64,000 bases of DNA from Mixophyes australis (taxonomy: Eukaryota > Chordata > Amphibia > Anura > Limnodynastidae). Made by a program: the position numbers and the translations under genes. The stretch is taken from NCBI GenBank assembly GCA_036250195.1, contig JAVHZZ010000003.1, positions 339,021,375 to 339,085,374 on the forward strand, given 5' to 3'. Positions 23,043 to 34,840 of the stretch are shown in pieces. A model generated the notes under the pieces. That model was given only the letters and a program-made list of their open reading frames with translations, ran no database searches and was not told the origin of the DNA. Positions within the stretch are counted from its first letter, which is position 1, and every line of letters begins with the position of its first letter.

Positions 23043-24040
23043 CACTGATCAGCAACAACATTAAAACCACTGACAAGTGAAGTGAATAACATTGATTATC
23101 TTATTACAAAAATTCTCAAAGTTGATTGATGTTTTGGAGGCAAAAAAAATGGGAAAGCATAAACATTTGAACGACTTTGACAAATTGCGATGGCTAGATG
23201 ACTGGGTCAAAGCATCTACAAAACGGTAGGTCTTGTGTGGTGTATCTAGTGGTTAGTACCTACTAAAAGTGGTCCAAGGAAGAACAACCAGTGAACCATA
23301 CATCACAACTTGCTGCGTATAAGGCTGTGTAGCCGCAGACCGGTCAGAGTGCCTATGCTGACCTCTGTCCACAGCAGAAAGCTCCTACAACGTGCATGTG
23401 AGTGACAGAACTGGACCATGAAGCAATGGAAAAAGGTGACCTGGTCTGATGAATCATGTTTTCTTTTACATCATGCCGACGGCTGGGTGCATGTGCAGCA
23501 TTTACCTAGGTAAGAGATGGCACCAGGATGCACTATGGAAAGAAGGCAAGTTGTGGAGGCAGTGCGATGCTCTGGACAATGTTCTGCTGGGAATTCTTGG
23601 GTCCTGGCATTCATGTGGATGTTACTTGTCACGTACCACCTACCTAAACATTGTTGAAGACAAAGTGGCAGTGGTATTTCCTGATGGCAGTGGCCTCTTT
23701 CAGCAAGATAATGCGCTCTGCCACACTGCAACAATTGTTCAGGAATGGTTTCAGGAACATGACAAAGTGTTCAAAGTGTTGACTTGGCTTTCAAATTAAC
23801 CAGATCTCTAAATCTGATTGAGCATCTGTGGAATGTGCTGGAAAAACAAGTCCAAACCATGGAGGCCCAGCAACTTACAGGACTTAAAGGATCTACTGCT
23901 AATATATAGATGCCAGATACCACAGGACACCTTCAGCGGTCTTATGGAGTCCATATGTTGTCGGGTCAGAGCTGTTTTTGCAGCCTGAGGGGGACCTACA
24001 AAATTAGGCAAGTGGTTTTAACATTGTGGCTGATCGGTGT
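23043..24040 (+). mobile_element. Tc1/mariner-type transposon, family 2, copy 1
   Basis: About 1.0 kb with inverted ends CACTGATCAGCAACAACATT and AACATTGTGGCTGATCGGTG, flanked by TA. The second copy of this family is on the minus strand at 49175-50060. The transposase is frameshifted and carries stops. Confidence 0.9.
23150..23990 (+). pseudogene. Tc1/mariner-type transposase, family 2, broken
   Basis: A degenerate N-terminal DNA-binding region starts near an ATG at 23150. The first catalytic Asp lies in a WSDES-like block near 23440. The open segment 23449-23799 includes GLFQQDNALCHTATIVQEW with the second catalytic Asp. The third carboxylate follows after a frameshift, in a LNLIEHLWNVLE-type block near 23810-23850. 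Spacing is consistent with DD34E. At least one shift occurs near 23795 and others earlier, so it is inactive. Confidence 0.85.
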
Positions 24041-24059
24041 ATATATTAATATTGTTTAA

Positions 24060-24135
24060 CACCAATCATATTCGCAGCTCTGTACAGAGATTAGTCCCTG
24101 CCCCATTAGAACTCATTGTCTAAATAAATAAATAA
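24060..24135 (-). repeat. V-SINE/L2-type 3' tail fragment
   Basis: AGTCCCTGCCCCATTAGAAC and GCAGCTCTGTACAGAG are the complement of the SINE tail. Only the last 75 bp or so is present, directly beside the Tc1 element. Confidence 0.65.
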
Positions 24136-25720
24136 AAAAAACACGGGCAGAAAACTATCATTTGTGAAAGTGCAAATTCTATTTAGAGACATCACACTCC
24201 TATATTTACACACATGTGCACATTTTTGCAGGCTGGGATGACTGCATCTGTGGGAGTGCAAAATTGTGCTATTTCTAATGGCAGGAGCTGAGCTGATCAG
24301 GGGTGTTCCATGTCGACTGAGGGAAGGTGTATGAATTATCCTACTTATGAACCCACATGTGAACATAAGAAGTTCCAGCAACTGATTATTTAAAGAGGCC
24401 TTGTAAAAGGATTTCAGTTTTCCATGTACTTTGAGGTGGCAGAGATCGGGCCTTGCCTTCTACTTTCAAAGCAATAAAAATATTCCAATATACAATTATA
24501 CACTTAACAAGGGCTGTTCTGATGCACAATCACTCTCATGATTAATTTAAGACGTGCTTAACCGAGTAGCATATTTTTGAGGAAAATGTAAAAGTTGGAA
24601 TGAATGAAGTGGTGGTCCTAAAGATGCCGGAAGATTGACTTTGATGTGCTATTTTTACGGTTTGTACCAGGCACATTTTCAAGTGGATTCGCAAACCCCT
24701 TGAAGTAGGCGTATTCCCCTTTATGGTTCAGTCCCAAAGAATGGAAGTGGGTGCGCACCTTGAAATGAGGTTAGTGGACAAATAGGGTGTTTGCTTTTAA
24801 TTATTCCTGACAACACTATGGTCTTGCATCTACTTTAATCACTGCGTAAAACATACGTTGAGTCAAATCTGGTTCTAAATCTTGTGGGACTGACAAACCC
24901 TGTCCATTTTATACATGTCTTGTATGTATTCTGTTTCCTAGAATTCTGTCTAACGCACCTGTATCTTATTTTGTCTGTGAATCCAGAACTTAGTTACATT
25001 TGACATATTTCCCTGATGAGAAGACAATCACCAGCTATATTTCAGGATCTGCTTCGTAGTTCCTTGTGTCGGAAATCCACCCCCCAGCCCAGCTGAGATC
25101 CAACACAGAGGCAGCGCAGTTAACTTTGAATATTCTTACAAATGGGAAGAAATGGCAGTCTGCATAATTTTATTAGTGAAAGGAGTTTTCATTTAACCCA
25201 TATTTAGCCAAGATGGCACCTTCAAGTTAGCGTAAGCTGAGTATACAATGTTCTCAATGTCACACGTGAATAACAATTTTATTAAGGTATAGAGCTCCAA
25301 CCAAAACCCATTCTTTTTAACAATGGAAATCTATAACTTTGAAAACTTTCTTCCAGTCCAGGCTTCTAAAATACCCGATTTATGGTGATTCTCTGGAATT
25401 AAAATCTATAAATTTAGTGCATAAGAGAAAAAATAAGGAATGGATGAAACCAAGACAAAATAGATTTTAGTTAAACAAATAATAGTTATGCCCAGTCCTA
25501 AGCAGGGGTGGGGGGGATCGATAGGGAGAAGGTTGACTCAAGTGACACCTGGGCCTAGAACAGCCCTGAAAAAATTGGAAATCAGCTTTAAATTGGTCAA
25601 TAGTAGAATCCACATCAGTGTTCAAAAATCCTGAGTATGAGGAGGAATATTTGCATCATATGGAACAATCAATCACCAGATGTATATGTGTCTGTATTGT
25701 GAGTATTCACAACACTAGCT
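24136..25720. other. unassigned
   Basis: I see no gene or named repeat. A G-run occurs at about 25505-25516. Confidence 0.3.
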
Positions 25721-26200
25721 CCTGGTGACAGCTGTCAGAAACAGTTCACATTGACAGCTACAAACACCTTCTCTCTATTCAGCTATGAACAGCAATCTAG
25801 CTAGTCCCCTCACCTAGACTACTGCACAGCTTTCCTTACTCTGCAATCAGCCCTTCAGTGAACAGGTCCAGTCAATCGGAACAATTTATCTCACCTGTTT
25901 GAAGCCTCTCTGTTCTACCAAACCTTTGCAAGAGCAACATTTTGTTTTTGATTTCTCTACATGTACATCACGATTCTAACTTCTCCAATCCTTCAACCTT
26001 GGCTTTGTCCCCCACTATTCTACCTTCTCCAATCCCCTGACTTTGGTTTTGACCAGCACTATTCTACCTTCTACATTCCTTTGTTTGACTTCAGCTTGTG
26101 ACGACGGAAGTGGTGTGTCTCTGATAGCCATCACAGGCAAGTGGTCTCTTCCCGGGAGCTGCAAGCACCGTGACATATATTCTCATGTATGTAATATACA
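25721..26200 (+). repeat. possible gypsy-type LTR with internal tandem repeat
   Basis: Pyrimidine-rich block holding about 2.5 copies of a 44-bp unit between 25979 and 26100: CTTCTCCAATCC followed by a CTTTGG/TTTG stretch and CACTATTCTACC. This texture is typical of R-U5 of gypsy LTRs. The outer ends are not defined. Confidence 0.4.
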
Positions 26201-26850
26201 TATAAAATCAATCATAGGTCTTTGGGAACAACCAAGAAATACTGCCCAAAATATTTTACAATATTGCTTTTAGATTATACTAGAGCAGGACTAATATATT
26301 CCACACGTTTATATTTCAGAGTGGGACAAAACAATGAGGCGTTTAAGGAGTCAGTTAGTCAAATCTAGGAGCCAGCAGAATCTGTAAAGGAGCCAAGGAG
26401 GATGTGCATCAATTGACATCAGTAGAAATGACTGACGAAAGATGGGCTCCAGCAGTAATTTTCTATGTACACTGGGTCCCTTCCACATGCAATCTGTCCA
26501 GCCCTGTATCATATGTACAAGTAAGCATTTATCAAAATGTTTATTTTGCATCTTACAAACAATGAGTTGACATATATTCATTAAAATCATACTTTAGATC
26601 CTGTGCTAGCAGTCATTACAGTCATTTTAAGTACAGATCCCCTCAAACACCACAAATCCTGTACTTGCCCCTGTTATGGCTAAGATGTTGTTGTTTAACA
26701 AACACCATATTAGGCTAATGTTGCTTCTTCCTAGTATGTTGAGTCACTTTCTTACACAAGAGTTAAAGCAGACAGTTGATATAAATCACGGCCATTCCGC
26801 CTTGTTGTAAAAGATGGATGTGCATAATATATCATAAAATAAGTAAAGCA
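26201..26850. other. unassigned
   Basis: I see no recognised gene or repeat. Confidence 0.3.
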
Positions 26851-26859
26851 AAGGTTTCA

Positions 26860-27330
26860 AACAGATGATCGCTATTTAATTAGAAACATTAACAGATTCA
26901 AACACCTCCTGAACAGTGCCAATGCCACATTTAATTATGGAGCGTGTATTTGTTTTCCAGCAGATGATCTATGCGAGTAATGAACACTAAAATGAAGCAG
27001 AAGTCTACCAAGAGCTTTGCAGGGATAGGTTTAAATCCATTCATTCTCCACACATTATAATGATGCTGTTTTCTAACCGTACACAGAGCTCACAAAAGAC
27101 AGGTTTTTATGAACAATGGATAACCTTTCCCCTGTGATTAATTACTCAAGAATAAAGAACGAAAGTGAAGGGATCTTTAACTCCCTGCATGTCATTGCTT
27201 AATGCATTGCACTGATTGACACACTTCAAATTAATAATACTATTCGCATCACACACATTGGACATTTAAAGTCAAATATTGTTTCCTACAAGACAACCAC
27301 ATTTAAAGAAAAAGTAAGTTTTGCTGATTG
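26860..27330. other. repeat-poor stretch, candidate conserved non-coding element
   Basis: Contains none of the repeat words seen elsewhere in the window and has several homeodomain-like words: CTATTTAATTAG, GTGATTAATTACTC and CAAATTAATAAT, plus TGATTGACA of PBX/TALE type. This is a suggestion from composition only; conservation cannot be judged from one genome. Confidence 0.25.
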
Positions 27331-27699
27331 TTAGTTTTAGAGTGGGCATTCCTAAGTGTTATTGTATCCCAGACAGAAAGGACTCTAACAGAGACGGCAA
27401 GTATATCTTGTCTATGAAATTTAAAAGGTCACAATCCTCAATAACAACCTATTACTTTAAAAACATGAAGCAACTATACAGTTGAAATTGTAGTTTACTT
27501 ACAGACTTTCACTAACACTACGAATTTGGGGATTGTGATTGGGTTGGTTGAAAAATGCATTTGGCCAAAGATCTCACTGGTGTATGGTCATTAGACAACA
27601 ATGTATGGGGCCCCTTGTACAACTGCTGAGTGACCAAGCCTGCATAATCTGTTTTCTATGTGTGTGGCCAAATGGGACACAGATCTGTTTATTCAGTAA

Positions 27700-28125
27700 T
27701 CTTGGGCCTGATTCATTAGTATTCTGAATGCAACTCGCGCTCAGTATTCTATGCGCGTATCCATGAGTTGCGGACTCCCAAACTCATCAAGGACCATCTC
27801 AATATAAATGCGCTATTGAATTCAGATGTAGGTCTGATGTGCTCTACTACACAAGACACTACAGGATATGTTCAATCCTTATGTGGATTATAAATTCTCA
27901 AAAGAACACATACAAAAATATAAAAATCATAGAATTAATGTCACATGGTAATAATAAAACAGTGAAAAAAAAAGGTGTTTTTTATTTTTTTCCATTAAAT
28001 ACATTTATTAGAAGGTTGTTAATGTCAGCCTAACATAAAAGTACATTTTATAGTTGCTTGTGATTGCAAACTCATGTTATAGCATGCATACAAGACTGTC
28101 ATCATTTCTGACCGGCACTTAACCA
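27700..28125. repeat. interspersed repeat, second copy of the one at 8130-8900
   Basis: Begins near TTGGGCCTGATTCATTAG. Its right part AAATACATTTATTAGAAGG, ACATAAAAGTACATTTTATA and GATTGCAAACTCATGTTATA matches the two flanks of the V-SINE at 8324-8693, showing the uninterrupted form. The class is not identified. Confidence 0.5.
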
Positions 28126-28376
28126 AGTGCATGGTTATTTTGAGGCAAATGTTTTGTAGTAGGACAGACATAGAGAGTCCATTCTGCCCTGCTGCATTTG
28201 AAGGCTTTTGTGGTTTTATGGGGTTCTTGACAACCTCTTCTGTAATATCATTATTTACATTTAGGGAAAGAAAGTCATCAATCTTTGAGAGCCCACTCGT
28301 GGGCAGATACACACAAGAGTATGTGTCAGACTGTTGGGGTCTGCCAGAGAGTATCTGTGGAGCTTTTCATAGAACA
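28126..28376 (-). other. possible minus-strand coding segment, unidentified
   Basis: An open minus-strand frame runs across 28312 and beyond (it can be extended upstream to about 28374 without a stop). The composition looks protein-like (GLSKIDDFLSLNVNNDITEE, then KPQKPSNAAGQNG). A candidate acceptor ends CTCTCTGGCAG near 28354 and a candidate donor TTG|GTTAAGT lies near 28124, but both are weak. It could be an exon of the gene ending at 15.7 kb, a retroelement relic or chance. I recognise no family. Confidence 0.2.
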
Positions 28377-28779
28377 ATTTAATGAGTGAGTTAATTCATG
28401 CTAAGTCATTTTGCAATTTCTCTTTTTAGTCATTGATCACTTGAATAATGCCCTGAATGCTCTCAACCTATTAACCAGTATTGGACTTACTACTCTATTG
28501 TTGAAGTTTAATAATTGGTTGAAGGTGGTAATCAATAATTTCTGTACACTACAATCATTTGCGATGTGATTAATACGCAACATAATTATTAACATAGCAA
28601 CAATAAAATATGTTTTATGTATTTTCTATTGTTAATATAAAATATAAAGTGGTAAAGAAGCTAATGGTATCATTCTGTTCACAGTTGCATGAGAACGTTT
28701 CCAGTATAATTTATGTAGCGTACGCACATTTTGAATGCTAATTATAAATAATATCACTTATCATACACCAAATAGCAAT

Positions 28780-29183
28780 TCCAGAAATGACATAAAAGAA
28801 CCAGTTTATACAGGTTCCGAGGCGGGAGCCTGAGGAAGGACACCTGGCCACCACAAGGAACAATGACCAGAGGAATCAACCAATGGGATGTCGAGTTCTT
28901 GGGAGGTCATGACCCATCGACCTACGAATGTGGACCTTAATACTGGAACTTTGTATCTTTGTGATGTCACTGCTATTTATGAGTGTACAGTGTATACATT
29001 TTTTACCTCTGGCTTTGGAAACCAGAGTGTTGTAATTTAAGCTTGTTCTAATTTAACAGCGCAAGCTTATGCATGCCAAACTTAGCATTGTAATCTATTT
29101 ACAAATAAAACTCTTCTGTGCTTTGGAACCACAGCGATTGCATCAGAGAATCTTTATTGACAATGATACATAAGGATGTAACA
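28780..29183 (+). repeat. solo LTR-like element
   Basis: Promoter-like region with AACCAATGGG (CCAAT box), CTATTTATGAG as a TATA-like box near 28974, then AAATAAAACTCTTC (poly(A) signal near 29104) and an end at GATGTAACA. The order CCAAT, TATA, AATAAA within about 250 bp is that of a retroviral or gypsy LTR. No internal genes flank it. The left boundary is a guess. Confidence 0.45.
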
Positions 29184-30304
29184 CTATCTTCGTATTATTG
29201 ATTTAGCCAAAGAAAATGAGTGCTAAAAAAAGCAGTATGTTGGCAGATTTTTTAAAAATGTTCTAATAACTAAGGGTTGAACCTAGGATGATATTAGGCA
29301 GGAATTTGAAGTGACGTTTTACCATCTCCACCATGTGCATTCCCATCAGAGCCCACCAATCCCTGAAATGGTTGCACACAGTTAGAAAGTTGCTGTCAAA
29401 TAGTACTGAGATGCACATCTGCTTGTGTTTGTAGTTGTTGAAATACTTCTTTAGAGGTTGTTATAGTGTATCCATGGGTATGATTATGCACGTAGCACAT
29501 CTTACTTAACGAACACAATTATAATGAAAGCAGTGAAAACAGATGTTCAAATGCACTTGTTGCAATCCATCTACACTGCCATCTGATGATTAGTTAACAC
29601 ATTTCTAGATGGTGAAATATTTAGCAAAATCAATTCCATTCCTCTAAGGGAACCAGATCTTCTCATTTTGTTATACAGCACACTCAGACAGATTCTCTAA
29701 ACAGTGATTTTGAGCTTGTTTAATCCCGCAGCTACCTATTAAGATGGAACTAAATTAAAAAATCTGAAACTTATTAAAAATATGAACAAAATGAAACTTT
29801 ACAAATAGTCAACATTGGAAAACTCATGAGATGTCATAAAGAGCTAATACAATGTGACCCTACCTGCTGTGACAGTAGCCAAACAGAGGTGGATATCACA
29901 TAGTCATCATATATCTCCAGTTGCTGCACAATGTTATATCAGACTCATAGAGGCTGAGTCAACTAAAAACAATGTGCATCGGAGTGGCTCCAGAATGGTT
30001 ATGAAGGCACATGGCTAGGCAACATCGCACCCCATAGAAGTGCACAGGAAAATCTGTAATGCTGGGGTACAGTAGTACCCGGAAATATACACAGCCAGAT
30101 TTAGCAATGATGCCTGGTGACAAATATTCTCGATTGAAACGGCCCTATATGGCATTAAATTCACCACTATACTTTATAAATCAGAAGCCAAAGTAAATGG
30201 AATGTGAAATTTAGCAGTCACAGATGTGGGTTAACACAATGCAGTCTATTTTCTCTATGACAACATATGCTACTTTGTAACAAGCTCACTCGGTTTCTGA
30301 TATA
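29184..30304. other. unassigned
   Basis: I see no gene or named repeat. Confidence 0.3.
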
Positions 30305-30878
30305 CAGTCATGGCCAAAAGTTTTTAGAATGACACAAGTATTGGTTTTCACAAAGTTTACTGCTTCAGTGAATTTAGACCTTTTTTGTGAGATGTTGCTA
30401 TGGTATACTGAAGTAAAATTACAAGCATTTCATAAGTGTCAAAGGCTTTTATGGACAATTACATTAAGTTTATGCAAAGAGTCAATATTTGCAGTGTTGA
30501 CCCTTCTGTTTGAAGACCTCTGCAATTCGCCCTGGCATGTTGTCAATCAACTTCTGGGCCACATACTGACTGATGGCCGCCCATTCTTGCCTAATTAATG
30601 CTTGGAGTTTGTCAGAATTTGTGGGTTTTTGTTTGTGCACCCACATCTTGAGAATTGACAAGTTCTCAATGGGATTTTCTTGGGCATGAACCCAAAATTT
30701 TGATTCTTTGATCTCCGAGCCACTTAGTTATCACTTTTGCCTTATGGCAAGCTGCTCCATCATGCTGGAAAAGGCATTGTTCGTTACCAAACTGTTCTTG
30801 GATGGTTGGGAGAAGTTGCTCTTGGAGGATGTTTTGGTACCATTCTTTAGTCATGGCTGTGTTCTTAGGCAGAATTGT
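30305..30878 (-). mobile_element. Tc1-like transposon, family 3, truncated
   Basis: Left end TACAGTCATGGCCAAAAG is the terminal inverted repeat of a widespread vertebrate Tc1-like family. The minus strand reads the last part of the transposase. The match stops near 30878 at GGCAGAATTGT, where unrelated CpG-rich sequence begins; the other end and the N-terminal half are absent. Confidence 0.88.
30480..30878 (-). pseudogene. Tc1-like transposase C-terminal fragment
   Basis: The minus-strand frame carries LPKNTAMTKEWYQN, then FQHDGAACHKAK with the second catalytic Asp, and GDQRIKILGSCP. The catalytic Glu block expected next in this family (normally IENLWS-like) falls in degraded sequence between 30680 and 30600. 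In the open frame this piece is preceded by 33 or so codons from the neighbouring CpG-rich fragment, giving a 103-codon chimeric frame. The DNA-binding half is missing, so no function is expected. Confidence 0.8.
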
Positions 30879-31340
30879 GCATGCACGCTCCAGAGCAGCA
30901 AGCTCCTGTGACTTCAGCCGGCAGACATCAGGCGAAAGGGAGAAGATGTCCTTCATTTTCCTCCCCGCGCCCGGCATGGTGGGGGTTTCCTCCCAGGGAA
31001 CCGGCAGTCCACCCAGAGGTGATGGTACGACTATGTCACCACCCCCTCCCCACCGTATGCCCCAGGGCTATGTTATAAGGGGGAGTGCAGTCTGAAATAC
31101 TCCCAGCCCCTTGTTGTCAGCAGAGCGCCTCTCCCTCCCCTGGCGTCCTTTGTCCAGTATCACAGGTTTCTCAACGGGCAGACTGTGCCGTATGTCGAAG
31201 TCATATAATTGGATGAACGAAAGTATATTAGTTAATATTGTTTTGCCGTGCGATTGCGATCCGTACGCCACATAACACAGATCCGTACGTCACGTAACGC
31301 GTGGCATGGTGCGATTGCACGGTAAAATACGCACGTACAC
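30879..31340 (-). other. CpG-rich fragment of unknown origin
   Basis: Markedly CpG-rich compared with its surroundings. On the minus strand an ATG in a good context (CCCACCATGCCGG, near 30977) opens a short frame beginning MPGAGRKMKDIF, which looks like the 5' end of a transposable-element ORF or a gene promoter/first exon. Near 31258-31300 the words GATCCGTACGCCACATAAC and GATCCGTACGTCACGTAAC form a direct tandem pair, and GTGCGATTGC occurs twice. I cannot assign a family. Confidence 0.35.
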
Positions 31341-31508
31341 ACTCGCATTACATCATTTAGTTATTTATATAATTCATATTCATATTGGTTCCGTTACACT
31401 GTAATTTATGAGCAGATAGTATTTAGTTTATTATTAGTTTATATAATATGATTATATGTACACTTCAGTGTTATTTAAGGTTCAGGTTATAAGAAAGGTG
31501 TCATGTCT

Positions 31509-31624
31509 AGTATCATATTAAACCCCTTTTCACCAGCAGCTGTCCGATGCATTCGGCGAAGAGATCGCACATTGCATACTCTAGTTATTGATGTTAGGGA
31601 ATAAACCTTTAATATGATACTGAC
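31509..31624. repeat. short inverted repeat
   Basis: AGTATCATATTAAA near 31509-31522 is mirrored by TTTAATATGATACT near 31608-31621, with about 85 bp between. It could be the termini of a tiny inverted-repeat element or of an LTR-internal structure. Confidence 0.5.
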
Positions 31625-33299
31625 CATAAAATGCTAATAGACTAATTGTAACTGGAGAGTCAGGCGGGTAGAACAGAACTCATCCCCTGGAGAGATGACC
31701 CCCACCTTTGGATTCCTTAGATTGAACCAGCCTATGACCTGTTTACCCTGGACCCATTTGATGTCTGGACCTATAGAAGCAAGCCACGTCATCTCTATTG
31801 TTCACTCTGTAACACTGACTGTATATATAATCATAGCTGCACCCCCACTAGCCTTAGTGGTGTGGTGCTCAAACACTGCGCTGATATGCGGAATCTGGAA
31901 TAGCACGAGGGATAGGATTTGTAACGGGATATATGTAGACATGCTCTCACTCACAAATATGGCTAAGAGGAATTTGTTAGCAGCCAGTGGTGGGGGGGGG
32001 GGGGGTACATGGGTGGGAATGCATAATGGTTGTTCACCAATTGGCTTATGGGGTTCTACATCTTTGCACCCACCTAAATTTATTGGGGTACACTGCGCTC
32101 AAAAGATCAGGCTGCACAGTCTAACACAGAAGCAGTGGAAGACAAGGTATCCCTCCTTGATACAATAATTTATGAAACAACTGTGCTCATGTTACACTAT
32201 GTTTATATGGTTCAGAAAAGATCAATAAGGTGATGAATCTTCCTAAAATTGAATGGTACCAACAACTCTCAATGCAATTAATTTTTCAGGATTGCAGAAT
32301 ATAACCACAGTAAATATATGTCATATTATTAAATACAATGTTAAAACCTTAAGTCATGAATGATCACTTGTAAACGATTACAGAGCATAAAAACGGTATC
32401 AGCTGATGTCCAAAAAGTTGATATCTTGTTGTAATATTTCAGAAGTTAATTGGTGTATAGCTCCTATTCTTCACAAATGCTTCAGGAGGGTAGTTGTTCT
32501 GCAGGGAACTTTGGAATTGGATGGTTAACAAGGCTTGAAATAAATCCATTAAATTCTTAATGAAAACATTTCTGTGTTTGTGTCTTCATATAATTTCTAA
32601 AGCTGAGTCGCCTAAAGTTGGTCTATGTAGAGGTATTTGGGGTTTTTTCAGTAAATGCTATTTGAAAAAGTGCTGTCAGGATCTATGTCCAATAAACCTC
32701 AAAGTAAACAATAGATAAATGGGTCAAGAAGTGCCGGTCAAAAAACCCAAACGTAAATTAATTAAGGTGATGATAGATTACCGACTTCATTATACATGAA
32801 CAGCTTATTAGTTTAAATGAGTGATCATTTAGCTGAAAAAAGAATCCTTTAAACCAGACCTTGTCAGACTAAATTAAAAATCATATACAATGTCTTGAAA
32901 CCAATTTAATTTTATTAATATAATAAGAAAATGGTGCTAAAAATTCATAGTACAAAATTCATCAGCCAAAAGCAGACTACACACAATAACAATAAAAAAA
33001 TGATGAAATATACAGTAAAATCACACACTGGCAATAAAAATCATCAGGAAATATACAATAAATTTACATAATAGATAAAACCATAAAAATCACAGGGTAC
33101 AAATGTATGAACTTATCATTTAATCTCAATGGAGACTTTCTCAAGGGTGAAAATGTACAGGGTTGCTCGCATATATACCTCTTGGCCTATTCATTGGATC
33201 TCATAAATGGGGAGGTGCATGTATATATTGTGATTTAGGAGAACACATTTATTAAAAGTGATCAGCCTATAAATCAACTGCAGCATGTACAAACCTTAT
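31625..33299. other. unassigned; G-run at 31992-32006
   Basis: A reading frame at 31695-32168 spans a poly-G tract and has no domain I recognise. The sequence 32940-33120 contains repeated ATATACA(G/A)TAAA-type words. I see no supported gene. Confidence 0.3.
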
Positions 33300-33300
33300 T

Positions 33301-33301
33301 C

Positions 33302-33359
<58 letters not shown>
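33301..33359. repeat. poly(A) followed by (TA)n microsatellite
   Basis: About 27 A residues followed by about 15 TA units. Such a junction often marks an old retroposon tail that expanded, but no retroposon body is recognisable on the left. Confidence 0.85.
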
Positions 33360-33360
<1 letters not shown>

Positions 33361-33486
33361 GGGCCGGTGACTGGATCACTTATAAATAGCTTATTTGTGG
33401 CTGGATCATGTAGAAATAATTTATTGAAGAAATGTATTTCAATCAGAGGTGCAGGCACCAATGTATAATTTGAAATGCACTTATCG

Positions 33487-33990
33487 TGTTACATTGGGAT
33501 GTGTTTTGTATGCAAGTGTCATTGTTTGGGTTTGTAACTTTGCTAGAAGAAGTCTGTTTGCTGATAGCAGGAAATGTTAAGTAAGTCTTACTGTGAAGTG
33601 ACAAACACCTGTTTAGCCTGTATACTCAGCAGGGGGCTGCTGCCTGGCTGTCTGGCGTGACTGCGTTTCAGATAATGCAAGCATCAAGCTTTAGCACCTA
33701 ACAGAGAAGTGTAAATATTGTTAGCTTTGCATTACATGTAAATCCATGTTTGGGTAAACAAATTGCATCCTGATTCTAAAAATAGCCTGTGAGGGTATGT
33801 ACAAATCTGTATAAAAAGCACTGTCTTCTATTGAAAATTGTTCTTCTGATTCCATCTGACCTGAGCACTGATACCTTCAGGGTGACTGCAAATAAACATC
33901 ACTTCCTTGAAAGCACCTTCCATGCTGAAAATCCTGTAACCTACAGATTAGACCCAAAATCGAATCCGCTCCCGGCTGTTTCTGAGGTTT
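33487..33990 (+). repeat. probable solo LTR (retroviral type)
   Basis: Begins near TGTTACATTGGGATG. It has GTATAAAAAGC (TATA box near 33811) and AAATAAACATC (poly(A) signal near 33890) spaced about 80 bp apart, as in retroviral LTRs. The 3' boundary is unclear (CCTACA near 33945 or later) and no target duplication could be shown. Confidence 0.45.
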
Positions 33991-34244
33991 GAATACAGTA
34001 TCTAGTACCACCATTCTGCCGTTACCCAGCAGCTCTGGCCAGTGTGATAGGACAGGGGCGATCCATCCACAGCAACCCTGATCCATAGGAAGAGGTCAGG
34101 AGTACCAGCCCAGGTACACCAGTAATGGGGTACATTAGCAGCGTCAGTTACCCAGAAGAAACCCAGTACTGGATGCCGGTAAGGAGTCCAGTGCTGTCAG
34201 TCCATCTGGTTCCCAGCAACAACAGACAGGGTGGCATAGGTGGT

Positions 34245-34566
34245 TCATCCTGTTTCATCAAGGAAAGTAAAGCAAAAAAATGAGTATGTTTTCTCCTGGA
34301 CAAAACCATGTTACAATACAAGGGGTGCAAACTAGTTTATTATTTTGCACATAAGTTAAATACTGACTGTTTTTTCACGTAGCACACAAATACCGGAGAG
34401 CTTTATTTGTACACTGAAATTTAAAGTTGATCTAGGACATGCCTACCCCAACTATAAATCTGCCATCACATTTTAAATTTACCTCCCTCTCCAATGCAAC
34501 CTGGTTTTGTCAAGGTGCAAAGTTACACATTTTTTTTGCTTTCCCTTCCTTAATGAATCAGGCCCA
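34245..34566. repeat. GGGCCTGATTCATTAAGG MITE, copy 3
   Basis: Left end worn (GTTTCATCAAGGAAAG), right end CCTTAATGAATCAGGCCC intact. Internal words GCACATAAGTTAAATACTGA and TAAATTTACCTCCC match the copy at 57405 in reverse. Less palindromic than copy 1. Confidence 0.85.
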
Positions 34567-34748
34567 ATGTGTGTGTGTAAATAGTACCAATGTCAGGTAT
34601 CATATTTGACAGTATCCTCAAACTACACTTAACTGGATCATCTGTTAATTTGATCATAGCATAATAATTGTAGCAGCAAACTTTTATCTTATAAACAGTT
34701 TATCTAGAGTTGTTTCAAAAGTTTCAGAGACCACATGTTAATGTATGA

Positions 34749-34840
34749 CAGAAAATATGCATATAAAAATATAGAGAATTGAATATAACTATACAGCAGA
34801 AAATATGCATATGAAAAACACAGAGAATTGAGTATAACTT
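34749..34840. repeat. two-copy tandem repeat, 48-bp unit
   Basis: CAGAAAATATGCATAT and AGAGAATTGAATATAACT recur once, 48 bp downstream, with a few changes. A simple local duplication. Confidence 0.8.

Noticed and set aside
30802..31095. Plus-strand frames in the CpG-rich fragment
   Set aside because: They run antisense to the Tc1 remnant and are kept open by GC-rich composition.
31695..32168. 157-codon plus-strand frame
   Set aside because: It crosses a 15-base poly-G tract, has no domain I recognise and no start or splice context; I treated it as chance.
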